In this document: in pieces, positions 34,381 through 43,204 of the stretch
Layout: the number at the start of each line of letters is the position of its first letter
How positions within the stretch are numbered: the stretch's first letter is position 1
Assembly: GCF_022664465.1 (NCBI RefSeq)
Contig: NZ_JAKREV010000003.1
Span: 248,001-312,000 of the forward strand
Source: Sphingomonas hankookensis
GTDB lineage: Bacteria; Pseudomonadota; Alphaproteobacteria; Sphingomonadales; Sphingomonadaceae
Reading direction: 5' to 3'
DNA length: 64,000 nt
Made by a program: the position numbers and the translations under genes
Notes under the pieces: model-generated
Told to the model about the DNA's origin: nothing
What the model saw: only the letters and a program-made list of their open reading frames with translations
The model's database searches: none

Positions 34381-36576
34381 ATGAAGTTCGATTCCCCCGC
34401 CGGAACCAACCCGATCGACCGCAAACAGGCGGTCGGCCGCGCGCTGCCGCGTATCGACGGCCCGCTCAAGACCACCGGCCTCGCCCCGTACGCCTATGAA
34501 CATCACCGTGAGGTGCCGAACGCCGCCTATGGCGCGATCGTCGGCGCAGGCGTGGCAAAGGGGACGATCCGCTCGATCGACACCAGCGCTGCGCGCGCCG
34601 CGCCGGGCGTCTTGGCGATCGTCACTGCGCAGGACGCCGGCAAGCTCGGCAAGGGCAAGATGAACACGGTGAAGCTGCTCGCCGGCCCGAGCGTCGACCA
34701 TTACCATCAGGCGGTGGCCGTGGTCGTCGCCGAGACGTTCGAACAGGCCCGCGCCGCCGCCGCGCTGGTCCGCGTTGACTATGCGCGTACCAAAGGCCGC
34801 TTCGACCTCGACGATGCGCTCAAGACCGCCAGGCCGGCGCCGGGCGACGATGGCGAGGCGCGGGTCGGCAGCTTCGAAAGCGCGTACGCCGCCGCGCCGG
34901 TCAAGCTCGACGCCGAATATACCACCCCCGACCACACCCATGCGATGATGGAGCCGTTCGCGTCGATCGCGGCGTGGAATGGCGATGCGCTGACGGTGTG
35001 GACCTCGAACCAGATGATCGACTGGGGTCGCGGCGACCTTGCGACGACGCTGGGCATCCCGAAGGACAAGGTGACGGTCCTGTCGCCCTATGTCGGCGGC
35101 GGGTTCGGCGGAAAGCTGTTCCTGCGCGCCGATGCGGTGCTGGCGGCATTGGGGGCGAAGGCAGCGAAGCGGCCGGTGAAGCTCGCCATGTCCCGCCCGA
35201 TGATGGCCAATAACGCGACCCATCGCCCGGCCACGCGCCAGCGTATCCGGCTGGGTGCGACCCGCGACGGCATGCTGACCGCGATCGGCCATGAGAGTGG
35301 CTCCGGCGACCAGCCCGATGGCGGTCCCGAAGCGGCGGTGAACCAGACCAAGCTGCTCTATGCCGGCGCGAACCGGCTGGCGGCGATGCGGCTGGCGGTG
35401 CTCGACCTGCCCGAAGGCAATGCGATGCGCGCGCCGGGCGAGGCGCCGGGGATGATGGCGCTCGAAATCGCGATCGACGAGATGGCGGAAAAACTGGGCA
35501 TGGACCCGGTCGCCTTCCGCATCAAGAACGATACGCAGGTCGATCCGGCCGAACCGACCAAGCGCTTTTCGCAGCGCCAGCTGGTCCGCTGCCTGACCGA
35601 CGGTGCCGACCGCTTCGGCTGGGCGAAGCGCAATACCAAGCCGGGGCAGGTCCGCGACGGCAAGTGGCTGATCGGCATGGGCGTCGCCGCCGCGTTTCGC
35701 AACCACGTCAACATGACGTCGGGGGCGCGCGTGCAGCTGTCGCAGGACGGGCGCGTGACGGTCGAAACCGACATGACCGATATCGGCACCGGCAGCTACA
35801 CGATCATCGCCCAGACCGCCGCCGAGATGCTGGGCGTGCCGGTCGACGCGGTCGAGGTGCGGCTGGGCAATTCGTCCTATCCGGTATCGGCCGGATCGGG
35901 CGGACAATGGGGCGCGGCCAACGCCACCGCCGGCGTCTATGCCGCCTGCGTCAAGCTGCGCGAACAGGTGGCACAGCGGCTGGGGCTCGGCACCGATGCG
36001 GTGTTCGCCGAAGGTCGCGTGACCGGCGGCGGCCGGACGGTGGCGCTGCGCGACGCGGCGGCACAGGGACCGCTCAGCGCCGAGGACAAGATCGAGTTCG
36101 GCGACTTCAGCAAGCAATATCAGTTCGCCACCTTCGGCGCCCACTTCGTCGAGGTAGCGGTCGATGCCTATACCGGCGTCACCCGGCTGCGGCGGATGCT
36201 CGCGGTCTGCGCCGCCGGGCGGATCATCAACCCGATCTCGGCGCGCAGCCAGGTGATCGGCGCGATGACGATGGGCGTCGGGTCGGCGCTGATGGAGGAG
36301 CTGGCGGTCGACAAGCGCTTCGGCCTGTTCGTCAACCACGACCTCGCCAGCTACGAAGTGCCGGTCCATGCCGACATCCCGCATCAGGAGGTCGTGTTCC
36401 TCGACGAAGCCGATGACAAGGCCAACCCGATGAAGGCGAAAGGCGTCGGCGAGCTGGGGCTGTGCGGTGTCGGCGCGGCGGTGGCCAATGCGATCTACAA
36501 CGCCACCGGGGTGCGCGTGCGCGACTATCCGATCACGCTCGACAAATATCTCGACCGCCTGCCCGCCATTGTGTGA
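34381..36576 (+). CDS. paoC: Aldehyde oxidoreductase molybdopterin-binding subunit (PaoC-like)
   Basis: 731 residues. It starts MKFDSPAGTNPIDRKQAVGR. Cofactor-binding regions include YVGGGFGGKLFLRADAVL and TDIGTGSYTIIAQTAAEMLG; the catalytic base is Glu691 in KGVGELGLCGVGAAVANAI. It oxidises (mainly aromatic) aldehydes to acids, a periplasmic detoxification role in E. coli PaoABC. There is a 4-bp gap after paoB. No paoD/XdhC-type maturation gene follows. Confidence 0.93.
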   Translation: MKFDSPAGTNPIDRKQAVGRALPRIDGPLKTTGLAPYAYEHHREVPNAAYGAIVGAGVAKGTIRSIDTSAARAAPGVLAIVTAQDAGKLGKGKMNTVKLLAGPSVDHYHQAVAVVVAETFEQARAAAALVRVDYARTKGRFDLDDALKTARPAPGDDGEARVGSFESAYAAAPVKLDAEYTTPDHTHAMMEPFASIAAWNGDALTVWTSNQMIDWGRGDLATTLGIPKDKVTVLSPYVGGGFGGKLFLRADAVLAALGAKAAKRPVKLAMSRPMMANNATHRPATRQRIRLGATRDGMLTAIGHESGSGDQPDGGPEAAVNQTKLLYAGANRLAAMRLAVLDLPEGNAMRAPGEAPGMMALEIAIDEMAEKLGMDPVAFRIKNDTQVDPAEPTKRFSQRQLVRCLTDGADRFGWAKRNTKPGQVRDGKWLIGMGVAAAFRNHVNMTSGARVQLSQDGRVTVETDMTDIGTGSYTIIAQTAAEMLGVPVDAVEVRLGNSSYPVSAGSGGQWGAANATAGVYAACVKLREQVAQRLGLGTDAVFAEGRVTGGGRTVALRDAAAQGPLSAEDKIEFGDFSKQYQFATFGAHFVEVAVDAYTGVTRLRRMLAVCAAGRIINPISARSQVIGAMTMGVGSALMEELAVDKRFGLFVNHDLASYEVPVHADIPHQEVVFLDEADDKANPMKAKGVGELGLCGVGAAVANAIYNATGVRVRDYPITLDKYLDRLPAIV

Positions 36577-36594
36577 CGTTCGACCGGACCTGCC

Positions 36595-37311
36595 TCAGCC
36601 GGTCCGGTCGCCGCGACCACAGGTCACCTCGCCGGTGCCGACGCGGTTGATCGTGCAGCGGGCGTTGGCGCCAAGCGTCGCCGATCCGCTGCCGACCACC
36701 GTCACCTGGGCCGGGCCGTCGATATCGGCGGTAATGCTGCCGGTACCGGCGATCGAGACGGTCGCACCCTGGGCGCGCACCTGCCGCGCATCGATATCGC
36801 CCGATCCGGCGACGCTCAGTGCCAGTTGCCGGACGGCCCCCGCCGCGGCGATCGTGCCGCTGCCAGCAACGGTCAGCGACGCGCGTTCGCCACGCAGCTG
36901 CCCTATCGTCATGTCGCCGGACCCGCCCAGCGTGCCGGCAAAGCCGTCCTCGACCTGATCGATCGCGATATCGCCCGATCCCGCCAGCGCCGCCGCGGTG
37001 ATCGACGGCATCGCAATGCGGATATGGGCGATGCCATCACCCGCCGTCCACGACCCATCATCCTTGCGTCCAATGCGCAGCGTGTCGCCGTCGCGACGGA
37101 TATCCAGCCGATCTCGCAGCACCGGATCGGCTTCGATCCGAACGGCAAAGCCCGGCCCGCGCGTGATCTCGACCTGATCCGTGCTTTCCAGCGCCACCGC
37201 GGTGAAATCGCGTAACGCTACGGGTCGGACGTCGGTGCGGGGCTGGTTGTCGTTCCCCTCCCCCGTGCCGCAAGCTGCGAGTCCGAGTGTCGCCAAGACG
37301 ATCCAGCGCAT
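36595..37311 (-). CDS. GIN-domain (DUF2807) lipoprotein
   Basis: 238 residues. Lipobox in MRWIVLATLGLAACG, then a GIN domain with repeated short strands (AAALAGSGDIAIDQVEDGFA, LTVAGSGTIAAAGAVRQLAL) and a Cys pair near the C-terminus (NARCTINRVGTGEVTCG). Envelope-located; role unknown. It is convergent with paoC with only 18 bp between. Confidence 0.88.
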   Translation of the reverse strand: MRWIVLATLGLAACGTGEGNDNQPRTDVRPVALRDFTAVALESTDQVEITRGPGFAVRIEADPVLRDRLDIRRDGDTLRIGRKDDGSWTAGDGIAHIRIAMPSITAAALAGSGDIAIDQVEDGFAGTLGGSGDMTIGQLRGERASLTVAGSGTIAAAGAVRQLALSVAGSGDIDARQVRAQGATVSIAGTGSITADIDGPAQVTVVGSGSATLGANARCTINRVGTGEVTCGRGDRTG

Positions 37312-37380
37312 TGCGTCTCTCCTGTATTGCCATAATAATACAGCAGAACACGTAGGACGCCTAGTCTGGAAACCGGATAC

Positions 37381-37400
37381 GAAAAAAGGCGACCGTCGCC
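37381..37400 (-). terminator. carD Rho-independent terminator
   Basis: Reading leftward, GGCGACGGTCGCC forms a six-pair stem and TTTTTT follows. It sits 37 bp past the carD stop. Confidence 0.85.
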
Positions 37401-37436
37401 GGCCGCCCTCTTCGTCGCAGAAGAAACCGCGCCCGA

Positions 37437-37970
37437 TCAGGCGGCGGTCTTTTCCTTGTTATAGATCGCCGCGGCATCGCGCAGAATTTCGATGATCCGC
37501 TCCAATGCCTTGGGCTCGTCGACCTGCTCCATCGCCGCCAGTTCGCGTGCCAGGCGGCTTGCCGCCGCCTCGAAGATCTGGCGTTCGGAATAGCTCTGCT
37601 CGGGCTGGTCGTCGGCACGGAACAGGTCGCGGACCACTTCGGCGATCGACACGAGGTCGCCCGAATTGATCTTCGCCTCATATTCCTGCGCACGGCGCGA
37701 CCACATGGTCCGCTTGACCTTGGGCTTGCCCTTCAGCGTTTCCATCGCCTCACGCATCGTCTTGTCCGACGACAGCTTGCGCATGCCGACGCTTTCCGCC
37801 TTGTTGGTCGGAACGCGTAGCGTCATCCGCTCCTTTTCGAAGCGCAACACATAGAGTTCGAGTTGCATGCCAGCGATTTCACTACGCTGGAGTTCGATCA
37901 CACGGCCGACACCGTGCTTGGGGTACACGACATAATCGCCGACATCGAAGGACAATGCCTTGGCAGCCAT
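37437..37970 (-). CDS. carD: CarD family transcriptional regulator
   Basis: 177 residues. The RNA-polymerase interaction domain has FDVGDYVVYPKHGVGRVIEL and the C-terminal helical DNA-binding domain has RTMWSRRAQEYEAKINSGDL. CarD/CdnL proteins bind the RNAP beta subunit and stabilise open complexes at rRNA and other promoters. It is essential or growth-limiting in several alphaproteobacteria. It follows fdxA at 243 bp; a parS-like site lies in that gap. Confidence 0.94.
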   Translation of the reverse strand: MAAKALSFDVGDYVVYPKHGVGRVIELQRSEIAGMQLELYVLRFEKERMTLRVPTNKAESVGMRKLSSDKTMREAMETLKGKPKVKRTMWSRRAQEYEAKINSGDLVSIAEVVRDLFRADDQPEQSYSERQIFEAAASRLARELAAMEQVDEPKALERIIEILRDAAAIYNKEKTAA

Positions 37971-38181
37971 TGGTAACCTTTCCGTGGTCGTCGTCCCGAA
38001 CGCATCGCCTGTTTACCTACGCTGGATTTGGCGGAGGCTGACGGGACGACAAGGGGACGAGCTAAAGGTGATCTCCGGGCGGGGCATGAAACTGCCGCCG
38101 TCGCCGACGTGTATAACACTCTGGCAACAAAATTACCAGCGCAAAGCCGAAACGCCGGAACCGCTGTCGCGGCCCGGCGAT

Positions 38182-38197
38182 CGTTTCACGTGGAACA
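38182..38197. other. parS-like site 1
   Basis: CGTTTCACGTGGAACA differs from the parS consensus TGTTTCACGTGAAACA at the first base and one internal base. It lies between carD and fdxA, about 16 kb left of the proposed origin. Confidence 0.75.
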
Positions 38198-38213
38198 TGA
38201 TCGGAAAGGGGGT

Positions 38214-38552
38214 TTAGTCGCCCGCGCCCGGCTCGGCCGAGAAATGCTCGATCTTGTTCTCGACGCCCTTCCACTTGTCGGCATCGGGCGGCGTCTGGTT
38301 CGCATTGCGGGTGACGTTGGGCCACTGCGCCGAATAGGTATTGTTGAGCTCCAGCCACTGCTCCAGTCCGCTTTCGGTGTCGGGCAGGATCGCTTCGGCG
38401 GGGCACTCAGGCTCGCACACACCGCAATCGATGCATTCGCTGGGGTTGATGACGAGCATGTTCTCGCCTTCGTAGAAGCAGTCGACCGGACACACCTCGA
38501 CGCAGTCCATATATTTGCAGCGGATGCAGGCGTCGGTGACGACGTAGGTCAT
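38214..38552 (-). CDS. fdxA: Seven-iron ferredoxin FdxA
   Basis: 112 residues. [20 protein letters not shown] with Cys9, 17 and 21 (3Fe-4S/4Fe-4S pattern), then a second motif [18 protein letters not shown] (Cys40, 43, 46, 50). Layout and the long C-terminal tail match Azotobacter FdI-type 7Fe ferredoxins. I used the ATG at 38552, where the iron-sulfur fold begins. It is a soluble electron carrier with unknown partner. Confidence 0.95.
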   Translation of the reverse strand: MTYVVTDACIRCKYMDCVEVCPVDCFYEGENMLVINPSECIDCGVCEPECPAEAILPDTESGLEQWLELNNTYSAQWPNVTRNANQTPPDADKWKGVENKIEHFSAEPGAGD

Positions 38553-38592
38553 GGGTCGGTCCAAGCTCCGGAAAAAACGAATTTGCCCCGCG

Positions 38593-38916
38593 TTATGCCG
38601 GGTCGCCGTCCTCGTCAACGGGGCCGGCCCGTGTCGGTTCCAGCAGGGTGTAGAGCGTCTGTGCCTCGGCCGGCGGCCCTCGCCGCGTGGGCAGCGCCGC
38701 GACACGCAGCACCAGCACCCGGCCGCCCAAGGGGAAGGCCAGCACCGCACCCACCCGCACCGGGCAATGCGATCGTTCGATTCGCCGCCCGTCGATGCGC
38801 AACGTGCCCTTCTCGGCGATCGCCTGCGCCGCGCTGCGCGTCTTGGCAAAACGGGCATACCACAGGAACATGTCGAGCCGCATCTGCGGCAGCAGTTCGG
38901 GCGCCCGTGCCGCCAT
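38593..38916 (-). CDS. RNA-binding S4 domain protein (Hsp15-like)
   Basis: 107 residues. The S4 domain is [20 protein letters not shown] with [20 protein letters not shown] and [10 protein letters not shown]. Such proteins bind rRNA; Hsp15 rescues stalled 50S subunits. The ATG overlaps the helicase stop (ATGA), so the two are translated together. Confidence 0.88.
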   Translation of the reverse strand: MAARAPELLPQMRLDMFLWYARFAKTRSAAQAIAEKGTLRIDGRRIERSHCPVRVGAVLAFPLGGRVLVLRVAALPTRRGPPAEAQTLYTLLEPTRAGPVDEDGDPA

Positions 38917-41435
38917 CAGCGGTCGAAGCCCAGATCGGCCAGCGCGGCAAAGGCATTGCCCGGACGCGCGACCGGACGCGGCGCCGGCACCGCCGCCCGG
39001 CGTCGCGGCGGCGCCCACCGCCACTGCGCTACCGTTCCCTCCGCTGCACTCGGCCGGAACCCCAACTGCGCCATCAACCGGGCGATCGTCTCCGGCTTCA
39101 GGCCGATCGATATCGCCAGCGCCGGATCGGGTGCGAACGGGGCATGGCCCTTGCGCGCGTCATGCGCCGCCTGCGCCAGCCGTTCGATCAGGTCCACCCG
39201 CACCGCCTGCGGCCCGAACCGGCGATAGCCCCACGCCCCCTGCCCCGCCGGCAGCACCGTCGCGCCGGTCGGCGCCAGTGCCTCGATCGCATGGCCATCG
39301 CGCGCCGCCAGCAGTGCCGCACGCCACCGCGCCGATGCCGGGCGGAACAGCCGCGGATCGAACAGGTCGAGCGACCCGATCGTCACCCCCGCCTTGCGCA
39401 GCCGCCGCCGGTCGTCACCGGTCAGCGGTGCCAGCATCGTGTCGAACCCGTCGCGCGGGGCGATGCCGCCGACCTCCGTCAGCGCCGCCGCCACCGCCCG
39501 CAACGCCCCGCTCACCGCCGGATCGCGCGCCAATGCCGCCAGCGTGGCCAAGGTCGGCGCGCGCCGCAGCAGTTCCGCCTGCACCCATTCGGACAATCGG
39601 TCACGCACCTGCCCTTGCACATTGCGCTCCAGCACCGACAGGCTGCGATCGAGCATCACCGCCGGCCGGTCGAGCGTCGTCCCTCCGGTCAGCGTCGCCA
39701 CCGGCAGCCCGTTCCATGTCAGTTCGGGCATCCCACCCGGCTCGGCAACCAGCGTCAGTTCGGCGTCGCCCGCCACCACCAGCTCGCCGCCGCGCTTGCG
39801 CAGCTCGCCGGCCAGTCCCTTTTCGGCGGCGGCGATCAGCAAGCGCTTGTCGGCGACCCTGGTTTCCGGCGACACCTCGAACCGGAACCCGGTCAGCCGC
39901 CCCAGCGCATGGCCGTCGACGCTGACCGCACCATCGGTGGCGACATCGACCGGCAAATCCGCCGCGCCGGCCCCGATCCGCCGCAACAACACCGTCGTCC
40001 GCTGATCGACGAAGCGCTGGCGCAATCGGTCGTGCAGCGCGTCGGACAGCTTTTCCTCCACCGCGCGCGTCCGTGCCGCCCAATGTTCGGGATCGAGCAG
40101 CCAGTCGCTGCGATGTGCGATATAGGCCCAGCTGCGCGCGGCGGCGATCCGCCCGGCGATCGTCTCTACATCACCGCTCATCTGGTCCAGCCGCTGCAAT
40201 TCGTCGGCGAACCATTGGTGCGGGATATGCCCCGCCCCTTCGCTCAAATGCCCGAAGATGCGCCCGACGAAGCGGCTGTGGGGATCGGGGCCGAGCTTGC
40301 GGAAATCGGGCAGGCCGCAGGCCGCCCATAGCCGCCGGACCATCGTCGACGACCGCGTTCGCGCCCGTACCCAGTCCTCCTCGGCCAATCGCTTCAACAC
40401 GATCAGGTCGATTGCCTCCGGCGCCGCCATCAGCACCGGATCGCGCGGACGCTGCTCCAAGCTGTCGATCAGCGCGTCGAGGCTGGAGAAATCCGGCTCG
40501 CCGCTGCGCCAGTATAGCCGTTCGAGCGGCGGGACGTGATGCCCCTCGATCGCCAGCACTTCCTCGGGCGTAAAGGCGTTCGGCCCTTCCTCGACCAACG
40601 CACCGAACGTCCCGTCGCGATGGTGCCGCCCGGCACGCCCGGCGATCTGCGCCATCTCCGCCACTGTCAATCGCCGCTGCCGCCGCCCGTCGAACTTGCG
40701 CAGCGATGCGAAAGCGACATGCGCGACGTCGAGGTTCAATCCCATGCCGATCGCATCGGTCGCGACAAGATAATCCACCTCGCCCGACTGAAACATCGCG
40801 ACCTGGGCGTTGCGGGTGCGTGGGCTCAGCGCCCCCATCACCACCGCCGCCCCGCCGCGCATCCGCCGGATCGCCTCGGCCACGGCGTAGACCTCCTCCG
40901 ATGAAAAGGCGACGATCGCCGATCGCCGTGGCAGCCGCGACAACTTGCGCGCGCCGGCATAGCTGAGGGTCGAAAAGCGCGGGCGCGAAATGACCTCGGC
41001 ATCCTTTACCAGCGCGCGGATCATCGGTTTCAGCGCATCCGACCCGAGGATCATCGTCTCCTCGCGCCCGCGTGCCCGCAACAGCCGGTCGGTGAACACA
41101 TGGCCGCGTTCGGGATCGGCGCCCAGCTGTGCCTCGTCCAGCGCGACGAACGCAGTCTCGCGCTCCAGCGGCATCGATTCGGCGGTACACAGGAACCACC
41201 GCGCCTTGGGCGGCACGATCCGTTCTTCACCCGTGACGAGCGCGACGTTCTCCACGCCCTTCATCGCGACGACGCGATCGTAATTCTCGCGGGCAAGCAG
41301 GCGGAGCGGAAAACCGATCATCCCCGACGCATGGCCGCACATCCGCTCGATCGCGAGATAGGTCTTGCCGGTATTGGTCGGCCCCAGCACTGCCGTGACC
41401 GGGCTACGCGCGAACTGGCTCATCTTCCACAACAT
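38916..41435 (-). CDS. Suv3-like DEAD/DExH helicase
   Basis: About 839 residues. Walker A AVLGPTNTGKTYLAIERM, a DEAQ Walker B (FVALDEAQLG), and a C-terminal helicase core (VDYLVATDAIGMGLNLDVAH, QIAGRAGRHHRDG) match the mitochondrial RNA helicase SUV3 and its alphaproteobacterial relatives, with a long extra C-terminal region. Likely role: RNA unwinding in decay or ribosome processing. Start uncertain: MLWK at 41435, MSQF at 41423 or an ATG at 41459; none has a clear ribosome site. Confidence 0.88.
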   Translation of the reverse strand: MLWKMSQFARSPVTAVLGPTNTGKTYLAIERMCGHASGMIGFPLRLLARENYDRVVAMKGVENVALVTGEERIVPPKARWFLCTAESMPLERETAFVALDEAQLGADPERGHVFTDRLLRARGREETMILGSDALKPMIRALVKDAEVISRPRFSTLSYAGARKLSRLPRRSAIVAFSSEEVYAVAEAIRRMRGGAAVVMGALSPRTRNAQVAMFQSGEVDYLVATDAIGMGLNLDVAHVAFASLRKFDGRRQRRLTVAEMAQIAGRAGRHHRDGTFGALVEEGPNAFTPEEVLAIEGHHVPPLERLYWRSGEPDFSSLDALIDSLEQRPRDPVLMAAPEAIDLIVLKRLAEEDWVRARTRSSTMVRRLWAACGLPDFRKLGPDPHSRFVGRIFGHLSEGAGHIPHQWFADELQRLDQMSGDVETIAGRIAAARSWAYIAHRSDWLLDPEHWAARTRAVEEKLSDALHDRLRQRFVDQRTTVLLRRIGAGAADLPVDVATDGAVSVDGHALGRLTGFRFEVSPETRVADKRLLIAAAEKGLAGELRKRGGELVVAGDAELTLVAEPGGMPELTWNGLPVATLTGGTTLDRPAVMLDRSLSVLERNVQGQVRDRLSEWVQAELLRRAPTLATLAALARDPAVSGALRAVAAALTEVGGIAPRDGFDTMLAPLTGDDRRRLRKAGVTIGSLDLFDPRLFRPASARWRAALLAARDGHAIEALAPTGATVLPAGQGAWGYRRFGPQAVRVDLIERLAQAAHDARKGHAPFAPDPALAISIGLKPETIARLMAQLGFRPSAAEGTVAQWRWAPPRRRAAVPAPRPVARPGNAFAALADLGFDR

Positions 41436-41618
41436 CGGGGCTGTCGCGCGCCCGTGCAACGGGTTTTGCCGGTTCCGTAAAACGATTCCGTCCGTCGCAT
41501 ACGGTAAACGCTTTGCCGCAGTCGTTCCGACCGGTCGGTTGGTTCATTTGACTTTAAATCTTTGCCTTCACAGGGGTAGGACCGGGCCGGGTCGGGCGGC
41601 CGAATTTGGGGGCTGGGC

Positions 41619-43070
41619 GTGTTCCTGCGCACCGATCATGGACTGGAACTGGCCGGCGGCACCAGCGCGCTGCGCTTCGGCCGTGCGCCGATCCTGTCCG
41701 CCCCGACCTCCGCCCTGCGCGGCCGCATCGAATCGTTCGACTGGACTCCCGACCTTGGCGCCGCGATCGGGTCGCGCGACTGGTGGCGCGGGCTCGCCAG
41801 CTGCACCGCATTATGCGCCGCCCTCTGGGCCCTGTCGCCCCAATGGGATCGCCCGATCCTGAGCAGCGTCCCTGCCCCGCTCGACGGCACCGCACTCGAC
41901 GAAGCACGCAGCCTGTCGTTCGGCGCCAGCGCGCTGGGTGCCACCAGCGGGATGCGCCTTGCCGCGACGTCGCGGGTCGTGCCGCTGGCCGACACCCCCG
42001 AACGCCCGATCGTCGAAGCGACCGCGACGCTTGGCAGCGGGATCGCCAGCGCGCTCGAACGCACCGGCGTCGGCGCAGGTGAAGCACGCCAGGTCGCCGC
42101 ACTCGTCGCCGGCCGGGTCGACCCGAGCGAATTGTCGCCCGGCACCCGGCTCGACGTCACGCTCGGCCGCCGCGACACGCTGTCGCAGCCCCGCCCGCTC
42201 GAACGCCTCGCCTTCCGCGCGAAGTTCGATCTCGCGCTCGATATCGTCCGCGATGGCGGTACGCTGCGGCTCGACGCCCGGCCGATCGCGATCGACCACA
42301 CGCCGCTCCGCATCCGCGGCCGGGTCGGCGCCAGCCTCTACCGCGCCGCCCGCGCCGCCGGCGCGCCGGCCAAGGCGGTCGAATCCTATATCCGCACCGT
42401 CTCCGGCCTCGTCCCGATGGGGCAGGTCGGGCAGGACGACCGTTTCGACCTGATCGTCGAACAGGCACGCGCCGCAACCGGCGAAGTCCAGCTCGGTCAG
42501 CTGCTCTATGCCGGGCTGGAGGGGCGCCGCGATGTCCGCCTCGTCCGCTGGCAGGACGACGGCCGCACCGAATGGCTCGATCCGAAGGGCGTGGGCGAGC
42601 GCAAGGGCGCGATGATGTGGCCGGTCGCCGCCCGCATCTCCTCCAATTTCGGCTGGCGCGTCCATCCGGTGCTGGGCTTCCGCCGGCTGCACAAGGGCAT
42701 GGACTTCGCGGCGGCCTATGGCAGCCCGATCCGCGCGACTACCGACGGCCGGGTCGTCACCGCCGGGCGCCATGGCGGGTACGGCAATTTCGTGAAGCTC
42801 GACCATGGCGGGGGCCTCGCCACCGGCTATGGTCATATGAGCCGGATCATCGTGTCCGCCGGCACCCGCGTCGCCCGGGGTCAGGTGATTGGCTATGTAG
42901 GGTCGACCGGCCTGTCGACCGGCCCGCATTTGCATTACGAACTGTGGAAGAACGGCGTCGCAGTCAACCCGCGCTCGGTAGCGTTCGCGACGGTGCAGCG
43001 GCTCGATGGCAACGAACTCGTCCGGTTCCGCCAGCTGGTCGGTCGGCTGATGGGTGTGGCTGCGCGCTAG
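41619..43070 (+). CDS. M23 family peptidoglycan endopeptidase
   Basis: 483 residues from GTG. One membrane anchor near residues 62-75 (LASCTALCAALWALSP), a periplasmic helical/OPA-like region, then a LytM domain: HKGMDFAAAYGSPIRA (His, Asp ligands), GYGHMSR and HLHYELW (HxH). All zinc ligands are present, so it is probably an active cell-wall hydrolase in growth or division. It is divergent from the helicase operon. Confidence 0.92.
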   Translation: MFLRTDHGLELAGGTSALRFGRAPILSAPTSALRGRIESFDWTPDLGAAIGSRDWWRGLASCTALCAALWALSPQWDRPILSSVPAPLDGTALDEARSLSFGASALGATSGMRLAATSRVVPLADTPERPIVEATATLGSGIASALERTGVGAGEARQVAALVAGRVDPSELSPGTRLDVTLGRRDTLSQPRPLERLAFRAKFDLALDIVRDGGTLRLDARPIAIDHTPLRIRGRVGASLYRAARAAGAPAKAVESYIRTVSGLVPMGQVGQDDRFDLIVEQARAATGEVQLGQLLYAGLEGRRDVRLVRWQDDGRTEWLDPKGVGERKGAMMWPVAARISSNFGWRVHPVLGFRRLHKGMDFAAAYGSPIRATTDGRVVTAGRHGGYGNFVKLDHGGGLATGYGHMSRIIVSAGTRVARGQVIGYVGSTGLSTGPHLHYELWKNGVAVNPRSVAFATVQRLDGNELVRFRQLVGRLMGVAAR

Positions 43071-43092
43071 GTTCGAATTGATTCGCCGACGG

Positions 43093-43177
43093 TCGTCGCC
43101 CCAGCGGAGGCTGGGGCCTCATGCGGTTCCTGCAGCGCGCTATCACCGGAAGATCCCAGCCTGCGCTGGGATGACGT
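43093..43177. repeat. Palindromic intergenic repeat, CCCCAGCG-type
   Basis: Left arm gtcgtcgccccagcggaggc, right arm atcccagcctgcgctgggat, same family as 329-410. It lies between convergent M23 and HerA-like genes. Confidence 0.85.
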
Positions 43178-43204
43178 CCAGATCAGCGCGGTCCAGACAA
43201 GGGC

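Noticed and set aside
34306..36384. About 690-codon frame opposite paoC
   Set aside because: Antisense shadow without domain or start signals.
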